NCBI RefSeq assembly: GCF_003863965.1
Contig: NZ_RRCN01000001.1
Coordinates: forward strand, 2,304,527-2,368,526
Length of the DNA stretch: 64,000 nt
Reading direction: 5' to 3'
Origin: Paenibacillus oralis
GTDB lineage: Bacteria > Bacillota > Bacilli > Paenibacillales > Paenibacillaceae
The notes under the pieces are model-generated. The model was not told the DNA's origin and did not search any database. It saw only the letters and a program-made list of their open reading frames with translations. The position numbers and the translations under genes are program-made. Of this stretch, positions 38,481-43,836 are shown in pieces (the stretch's first letter is position 1; each line of letters opens with the position of its first letter).

Positions 38481-39491
38481 ATGTCATTAATTGAGGTCGA
38501 GCATGTAAGTAAGGCATTCCGCTTAATCAACCGTACCCCTAATCAAGGCCCTGCCATACTCTCTCTACTTAAACGTCAATACGAATGGAAAAAAGCTGTG
38601 GATGATATCTCTTTTTCGATTGGATCGGGGGAACTGGTGGGCTACATTGGGGCAAACGGTGCCGGGAAGTCAACCACTATTAAAATGTTGGCGGGAATTT
38701 TGGTGCCTACCGAAGGCTTGATTCGAGTTCAAGGAAAGGTTCCATGGAAAAATCGCCGGGAAAATGCCAGAAAAATCGGAGTAGTTTTTGGCCAACGTAC
38801 CCAGCTTTATTGGAATTTACCGATGGAAGAGACTTTTGATTTATTTAGGATGATTTATAAAATTGACAAACGGCAATACCGCAAAAATTTTGAATTTTAT
38901 ATCGAATTGTTGGAAATGTCCTCCTTTCTGAAAACACCGGTCCGTCAATTAAGCCTGGGCCAAAGAATGCGCGCCGAAATTGTAGTTGCTTTATTGCATG
39001 ACCCGGAAATCGTGTATCTTGATGAACCTACCATCGGATTGGATGTGGCCGTAAAGGCCAAAATCAGAGAGTTCATTCGTCAAGTAAACCAGGAAAAAAA
39101 TACGACCTTTATTTTAACAACGCATGATATGAAGGACATTGATTACATATGTGATCGAATTATCACGATTGACCAAGGGAAGCTCATATTCGACGGTACC
39201 CTGAAACAATTTAAAAACCGATTTACCAACGGGCATCAACTGGTGGTAAAAGTCGGACAGCCTGACATATCCGTGAGCGACCCGCGTTTAGTGTTGTTAC
39301 AAGACCAGGGGCTCCAAAAATCATTTCTTTTTCGTAAAGAAGAAATTAGTATTGTGGAGGCTTTGGCTCTTATCTCGAAGCAAACGGAGATTATCGACAT
39401 TGAAATCAAAGAGCCTGAAATTGAGGATGCCGTAAAGCAACTTTATCAACATAAATCATCCGATCCACTTTTGGTTGAGATCAATCCATAA
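38481..39491 (+). CDS. ABC exporter ATP-binding protein (DrrA/YhaQ-like)
   Basis: A 336-aa ATPase with Walker A GANGAGKST (about residue 54), a variant signature LSLGQRMRAE in place of LSGGQ (about 154), Walker B VYLDEPTIGLD and the switch histidine in LTTHDMKD. The C-terminal 100 residues form the accessory domain seen in DrrA-type exporters. The ATG at 38481 follows GGAGGAGAACC. It is the last gene of the ten-gene cluster; a long terminator hairpin follows. The LSLGQ signature is common in the ABC-2 sugar/peptide exporter group. Confidence 0.88.
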   Translation: MSLIEVEHVSKAFRLINRTPNQGPAILSLLKRQYEWKKAVDDISFSIGSGELVGYIGANGAGKSTTIKMLAGILVPTEGLIRVQGKVPWKNRRENARKIGVVFGQRTQLYWNLPMEETFDLFRMIYKIDKRQYRKNFEFYIELLEMSSFLKTPVRQLSLGQRMRAEIVVALLHDPEIVYLDEPTIGLDVAVKAKIREFIRQVNQEKNTTFILTTHDMKDIDYICDRIITIDQGKLIFDGTLKQFKNRFTNGHQLVVKVGQPDISVSDPRLVLLQDQGLQKSFLFRKEEISIVEALALISKQTEIIDIEIKEPEIEDAVKQLYQHKSSDPLLVEINP

Positions 39492-39508
39492 TGATGGAGT
39501 GAAACATT

Positions 39509-39592
39509 AAATATAGCCCCTGCCCATAAAAAAGCGAAGTTGAAAAGCGTTTTTTCACACTTCTTTAAAATGGGACGGGGGCTATTTTTTTC
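39509..39592 (+). terminator. Terminator of the radical SAM cluster
   Basis: ATAGCCCCTGCCCAT pairs, with one offset, with ATGGGACGGGGGCTAT, and seven T follow. The loop is long and holds a second inner hairpin candidate (AAAGCG...). It separates the AT-rich cluster from the Y-RNA region. Confidence 0.75.
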
Positions 39593-39652
39593 TCTGTCGT
39601 AATACTTTCGCCATGTTCGCGGGCAACAATATGAGCGAAGATAGGTACACAA

Positions 39653-39676
39653 GGTCATCGCCGCAAGGCGAAGGCC
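39653..39676 (+). other. GNRA-capped hairpin upstream of the Y-RNA array
   Basis: GGTCATCGCC pairs with GGCGAAGGCC (two mismatches) around a GCAA tetraloop. It lies just 5' of the first Y-RNA-like fold and could be its 5' domain or a processing signal. Confidence 0.45.
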
Positions 39677-39682
39677 GGCAGG

Positions 39683-39830
39683 TTAAAGATCGCCGAGGCG
39701 CCTGGACGGGATACTTCGCCTGTTAAGCGACTGGTCGTTGGTTCGAATCCAACTTCCGCCGGTTGGCGGAATAGCTCAGGGGTAGAGCAGTTTATGTGCC
39801 TGTCCGCCTTATTCTTCGAGCGAGCTTTAA
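39683..39830 (+). ncRNA. Y-RNA-like RNA 1 with permuted tRNA-Asn-like module (YrlA type)
   Basis: An outer stem TTAAAGATCGCCGA (39683-39696) pairs with 39816-39830. An internal loop has GGCGCC on the 5' side and ATTCT on the 3' side. The inner stem GGACGGG (39704-39710) pairs with CCTGTCC (39799-39805). Inside lies a tRNA-like fold in permuted order: a 7-nt loop CTGTTAA on a TCGC/GCGA stem (39716-39730), a five-base variable region, a T arm GTTGG-TTCGAAT-CCAAC (39737-39753), TTCCGCC joined by GGTT to its partner GGCGGAA (39754-39771), then a D arm GCTC-AGGGGTA-GAGC (39774-39788). Ro60-binding Y RNAs that mimic tRNA are known near bacterial rsr genes, which fits. Confidence 0.8.
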
Positions 39831-39837
39831 CCAAACG

Positions 39838-39962
39838 GGCAAAAACAAACGCGAGGCGCCAGAAAGGGTTACTTCGACTAGTTTAGGGAATTAGTATCCG
39901 ATTGTGCCAAGCGGCACAAGGCAACCTTTTCGAAAAGCAGTTTCCCTTGCGTGCGTTTTGCC
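39838..39962 (+). ncRNA. Y-RNA-like RNA 2
   Basis: The same core as RNA 1 and 3: GGCGCC (39855-39860), then inner stem GAAAGGGTT (39862-39870) pairing with AACCTTTTC (39923-39931), then TACTTCG. The outer stem is GGCAAAA plus ACGC pairing with GCGT and TTTTGCC (ending 39962). The enclosed module is not tRNA-like: it has hairpin TTGTGCC-AAGC-GGCACAA and an ACTA/TAGT stem. The G-U pair in the inner stem sits at the same place as in the other two RNAs. Confidence 0.68.
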
Positions 39963-39972
39963 AAAACCGCAT

Positions 39973-40091
39973 AACGCCGGTGAGGCGCCGGAATGGGTTA
40001 CTTCGCATCCAAAGCGACCATTGGAATATCCGGGCAATATGGCAGGTTCGACTCCTGCACCGACCTATTCCACCAATTCTTCACCGGTGTT
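39973..40091 (+). ncRNA. Y-RNA-like RNA 3
   Basis: The outer stem AACGCCGGTGA (39973-39983) pairs fully with TCACCGGTGTT (40081-40091). The internal loop has GGCGCC on one side and ACCAATTCT on the other. The inner stem GGAATGGGT (39990-39998) pairs with ACCTATTCC (40063-40071). The module holds a TCGC/GCGA hairpin with 7-nt loop ATCCAAA and a T-arm-like GCAGG-TTCGACT-CCTGC (40042-40058), but no D arm or acceptor stem that I can find. It ends 51 bp before rsr. Confidence 0.75.
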
Positions 40092-40104
40092 ATCCATTTT
40101 GATT

Positions 40105-40129
40105 TGCCGTTTTCTTGTGAAAACGGGCA
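40105..40129 (+). promoter_or_regulatory. Hairpin abutting the rsr ribosome site
   Basis: TGCCGTTTTC pairs with GAAAACGGGCA (one bulged G) around TTGT. Its 3' arm ends directly before AGGAGG of rsr, so folding could affect translation or mark the Y-RNA/mRNA processing boundary. Confidence 0.5.
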
Positions 40130-40142
40130 GGAGGTTTTAACC

Positions 40143-41660
40143 ATGAGTTTCGCGCAAAAACTGTTCGGTTCCATGCGACCGACGACACGCAACAAAGACC
40201 ATTACCCGGCTTATACGCGATCTGCGGAAGAGCAATACCTGCAGATCCTGCTGACCAATACAATGAGCAACACGTTTTATGCCGACCAAAATGAACTGCT
40301 GAGCGATGCGGAGCAACTGCATCACGAGATGGCAGCGGCAAACCCGACCTTTATGGCAAAAGCGATTGTGTATGCGCGCACCGCAGGCCTAATGCGATTG
40401 CAGCCGCTGTTTGGCCTGGCCGTGTTGTCCGCCTATCGTCCGGACCTGTTCGCGGGGATATTCCTCCAGGTAGTGCGTATCCCGTCCGACCTGTCCGACT
40501 TCTTGACGATCCTGAAGGGACAGGGCCGGGGCGAAGGCGGCCGCGCCGTCAAGCGCCAGGTGAACCGCTTCCTCGCCGAGGTGAGCGAATATTGGGCGCT
40601 GAAGTATAACGGCCGCGGCCGGGGCTACAGCCTGGGCGACGTGATCGCCACCGCCCATCCGAAGCCGGCGGACCTGAAGCAGCAGGCGCTGTTCCGCTAC
40701 CTGCGCGGGCTGGAGGCCAACCTTGGCCTGCTGCCGCAGGTGGAGGCGCTGGAGCGTTTGAAGCAGGCCGAAGGCGAAAACGAGCAGATCGCCTGGATCG
40801 AACGCGGCAAGCTGCCGTACGAAACGGTGACCGGCGCGATCAAGCCGTCGAAGGCTGTCTGGGAGGCGCTGCTGTACCAGATGCCGACCTTCGCGCTGCT
40901 CCGCCATTTGAACACGCTAGACCGGGCGGGCGTGCTGGATGAGCAGCGGCATCTGGATTACGTGGTCGCGCGGCTGACCGACGCGGAGGCGCTGCGCAAA
41001 GCGCGCATCCTGCCGTTTCGCTTCGCTACGGCGTTCCGCCAAATAGAGCATCCGGAGCTGCGCGACGCGCTGCGGGACGCGGCCGATCTGACCTTCGGCA
41101 ATCTGCCGGAGCTGGGCGACAACACCGCGATCTTTTTGGATATCTCCGGTTCGATGCAAGGACAGTATTTGGAGATCGGCGCGGTTTTTGCCTTGGCGCT
41201 GTATAAGAAGACGCGGGGGAACTCGCTGTTCTGGCTGTTCAACCACGAGGTCCACGACGCGAAACCTTCGAAGCGGGACAGCATTCTCGGGCAAGCCGAG
41301 CACATCCGCGCGAGCGGCGGGACGGATACCGGTGCGCCGGTCCGCAAGCTGCTGCAGGAGCGCAAGCGCGTGGATCAGATCATCATCATCACGGACGAAC
41401 AGCAGAACAGCGGCAGTCCTTTTTATCAGGTACTGGCTCAGTACCGGGCCAAGGTGAACCCGGAAGTGAAGGCGTTTATCGTCGACATCGCCCCGTACCG
41501 CCATGCCCTGGTCCCGCAGACGGACCGCAATACGTTCTACATTTACGGCTGGAGCGACATGGTGTTGTCCTATATCGCCCAATCCATACACGGGTACGCC
41601 TCCATGACGGAGCAGGTCGCAACACTGGATTTGGACGCTTTGAGCAAACATAATAAATAG
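40143..41660 (+). CDS. rsr: Ro60-family RNA-binding protein Rsr (TROVE + vWA)
   Basis: A 505-aa ring-shaped RNA chaperone. The TROVE domain (about residues 10-290) carries the family hallmark ATAHPKP near 170; the vWA domain (about 320-500) has the metal-site motif DISGSM near 331 and the later GGTDTG. Ro60 binds misfolded or damaged RNA in its hole and Y RNAs on its side. ATG 40143 with CAGGAGGTTTTAACC is chosen; a longer frame runs through Y-RNA 3 and is rejected. It is the first protein gene after three Y-RNA-like folds and precedes three RNA-repair genes. Confidence 0.93.
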   Translation: MSFAQKLFGSMRPTTRNKDHYPAYTRSAEEQYLQILLTNTMSNTFYADQNELLSDAEQLHHEMAAANPTFMAKAIVYARTAGLMRLQPLFGLAVLSAYRPDLFAGIFLQVVRIPSDLSDFLTILKGQGRGEGGRAVKRQVNRFLAEVSEYWALKYNGRGRGYSLGDVIATAHPKPADLKQQALFRYLRGLEANLGLLPQVEALERLKQAEGENEQIAWIERGKLPYETVTGAIKPSKAVWEALLYQMPTFALLRHLNTLDRAGVLDEQRHLDYVVARLTDAEALRKARILPFRFATAFRQIEHPELRDALRDAADLTFGNLPELGDNTAIFLDISGSMQGQYLEIGAVFALALYKKTRGNSLFWLFNHEVHDAKPSKRDSILGQAEHIRASGGTDTGAPVRKLLQERKRVDQIIIITDEQQNSGSPFYQVLAQYRAKVNPEVKAFIVDIAPYRHALVPQTDRNTFYIYGWSDMVLSYIAQSIHGYASMTEQVATLDLDALSKHNK

Positions 41661-41679
41661 GTGACCGTACCTATAGAAC

Positions 41680-41705
41680 GGCCATGGACGAGGAAGTCCA
41701 TGGCC
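41680..41705 (+). other. Perfect hairpin between rsr and rlaP
   Basis: GGCCATGGAC pairs completely with GTCCATGGCC around GAGGAA. There is no T run, so it is not a usual terminator; it may be an mRNA stability or processing element. Confidence 0.55.
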
Positions 41706-41740
41706 ATACATATCAGTAATAGTAAGGAGAGTGACCTCCC

Positions 41741-42535
41741 ATGACCAATCCATCCGACTTCCATCCAACGATCCTAAACGAGCTGCATAACATTGAACGG
41801 GAAGAAGGGGTGCGCATTCTGTACGCCTGCGAATCGGGGAGCAGGGCCTGGGGGTTTCCTTCGCGGGACAGCGATTATGATGTTCGCTTCCTCTATATCC
41901 GGCCGGCCGATTGGTATTTGTCGATCTACGAAGGCCGGGACGTGATCGAGCGCCCGATCAGCGACCAGCTCGATATCAACGGTTGGGATTTAAAAAAAGC
42001 GCTGGTTCTGTTTCACAAATCGAACCCGCCGTTGCTGGAATGGCTGCATTCGCCGATACAATATATGGAGCAATATTCCGCCGCCGAACAAATTCGCCGG
42101 ATTTCCCCGTTAACTTTTTCGCCCAAATCCTGTATGTACCACTATCTTCAAATGGCAAAAGGAAACTTCCGGGGTTACCTGCAAGGGGAACGGGTGAAGC
42201 TCAAAAAATACTTCTACGTCCTGCGGCCGGTGTTGGCCTGCGGCTGGATCGAGAAATACGATACGATGCCGCCGGTGGAGTTTGAGGACTTGGTTCAGGA
42301 CCTGGTCCCCGCGAATAGCGAGTTAATGGACACGATCCAACACCTGCTGGCCCGCAAGAAGGCCGGGGATGAGCTTGATATGGAGCCGAAGCTGCAGCCG
42401 ATCCACACGTATTTGGAAGAGCGCCTGGCTTATTTCGAGCAAGCGGCCGCCAAGTTGCAGGCCCGGCAAGCCCAGCCCGACGTTGAACAACTGAACGGCA
42501 TATTCCGCTCCACCCTGCATGAGGTCTGGGGGTAG
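41741..42535 (+). CDS. rlaP: RlaP-type nucleotidyltransferase (RNA repair pathway, PF10127)
   Basis: A 264-aa polymerase-beta-fold protein. The catalytic pattern is GSRAWG (about residue 33) followed by SDYDVRFLY (about 43), giving the Asp-x-Asp that binds metal. The family was named for its recurrent place in RNA repair operons and may add or restore nucleotides at RNA ends. The ATG at 41741 follows AAGGAGAG. It lies 80 bp after rsr and 31 bp before hen1. The reaction of this particular protein is not known. Confidence 0.82.
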   Translation: MTNPSDFHPTILNELHNIEREEGVRILYACESGSRAWGFPSRDSDYDVRFLYIRPADWYLSIYEGRDVIERPISDQLDINGWDLKKALVLFHKSNPPLLEWLHSPIQYMEQYSAAEQIRRISPLTFSPKSCMYHYLQMAKGNFRGYLQGERVKLKKYFYVLRPVLACGWIEKYDTMPPVEFEDLVQDLVPANSELMDTIQHLLARKKAGDELDMEPKLQPIHTYLEERLAYFEQAAAKLQARQAQPDVEQLNGIFRSTLHEVWG

Positions 42536-42566
42536 CCGCAATTTAGTGAAGTCAGGAGGGATTCCC

Positions 42567-43832
42567 ATGGCGATCATCCAGGTGAGGTCTACGAATCCGC
42601 AATTTTCTTTTTTGATCAAAAAAAATCCGCACTCCGGGATGCTGCTCCGCTCCATCCGCAAAGGCATGGCGTACGGCTGGTATACCGGCGAGCACACCTT
42701 TAACGTGTACTTTAAAGATGCCGACAACGACATTTCATATAAGCAGCACGAACAGGAGAACTTCGAGTATTTGAACGTATCGCGGTACAACACGCCGTTG
42801 TTCCCGCTGAACGCGATCGGCGAGTTTTTTTCCGCCCCGTTAAAAGCGCAGGATACGCGGGATACGGAGGGCTACGAGCATACTTTTTTCATCAATATGG
42901 TTCATATCGAGCGGGTCCGGTACATCGAATTTTTTGCCAAGCATCTGAAGGAATTTACGTTTGAAATTACCCATCAGGCCGATAAGAGTTACTCGCTCAC
43001 CGTCAAGACGGGGAAAAGCCTGTACCTGCTGCTGCACACCGTCAGCGTATTGTGCTTGTTCCTGTCCATGTTCGGCAATGAGTATATCGATATCTCGGAC
43101 AGCATTCTGGATAAGTACATCAAAAGCTTAAACGTGATCAACGCGCCGTTCTACATCCGCAGTTTGTTCGTACGGAACTTTCTTTCTTCCAGGGACCGCT
43201 TCAACAGGTACAAGGCGGAGCTGGAGAAGACAGACCGTTACGACATCCAGTTCGCCTATGGCGGTACGGCGCTGCAGCGGCGGAACTATATCGGAAACGC
43301 GCTGGCCTTCGACAAGTCGATTTTGGATGTGGGATGCGGGGAAGGCTTTTATGCGATTCCTTTTGCTGGAAAAATCGAGGGGACTTACTACGCGGTCGAT
43401 ATCAACGAGGAACTGCTGGCGGAAGTTGGGCGCAAGGCCGCTCGAAAAGAACTGGATAACCTCGTCACGTTCGCCTCAATCGATTACTTCCTGGAGAGTT
43501 ACAACGGGGAGCAGGTCGATGTCATCCTCACCGAAGTGATTGAGCATATGAGCCAGGACGAGGCGGGGCGGCTGATCCGGCAAATTTGTGCGGAAGTCGA
43601 TTTTGAGCGTTTCATCGTCACGACGCCCAACGCGGATTTCAACCGGTTTTACGAGCTGAGCGAATTCCGGCATGACGACCATAAATGGGAAATGGGCGAA
43701 GCCTCGTTCCGGCAGTGGATCGGCGAGGTGCTGCGGGATACGGAGCTGCATTTCGAATTTGTGGCCGTCGGGGACGGGGTCGACCATATCAAGACGACAC
43801 AGGGCGTCATTCTCAAGAAAAAGGGGGCCTAA
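42567..43832 (+). CDS. hen1: Bacterial Hen1, RNA 3'-terminal ribose 2'-O-methyltransferase
   Basis: A 421-aa enzyme with the bacterial Hen1 N-terminal domain (about 1-240) and a C-terminal methyltransferase. SAM motif DVGCGEGFY lies near residue 252; the metal site is EVIEHM (about 321) plus HDDHKWEM (about 368), as in the Mn-dependent Hen1 family. It 2'-O-methylates the 3' end at a break before sealing, so that the repaired junction resists the same toxin. ATG 42567 follows CAGGAGGGATTCCC; the upstream frame overlaps rlaP and is not used. It is four bases from pnkp. Confidence 0.92.
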   Translation: MAIIQVRSTNPQFSFLIKKNPHSGMLLRSIRKGMAYGWYTGEHTFNVYFKDADNDISYKQHEQENFEYLNVSRYNTPLFPLNAIGEFFSAPLKAQDTRDTEGYEHTFFINMVHIERVRYIEFFAKHLKEFTFEITHQADKSYSLTVKTGKSLYLLLHTVSVLCLFLSMFGNEYIDISDSILDKYIKSLNVINAPFYIRSLFVRNFLSSRDRFNRYKAELEKTDRYDIQFAYGGTALQRRNYIGNALAFDKSILDVGCGEGFYAIPFAGKIEGTYYAVDINEELLAEVGRKAARKELDNLVTFASIDYFLESYNGEQVDVILTEVIEHMSQDEAGRLIRQICAEVDFERFIVTTPNADFNRFYELSEFRHDDHKWEMGEASFRQWIGEVLRDTELHFEFVAVGDGVDHIKTTQGVILKKKGA

Positions 43833-43836
43833 AGCG

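Noticed and set aside
39737-39790. A normal tRNA gene
   Set aside because: T arm and 3' acceptor strand come before the 5' acceptor strand and D arm, with only GGTT between them, so an ordinary tRNA order is impossible; the permuted Y-RNA reading explains it.
39993-40142. N-terminal extension of Rsr
   Set aside because: The frame is open but lies in Y-RNA 3 and the following hairpin; ATG 40143 has AGGAGG at the right distance.
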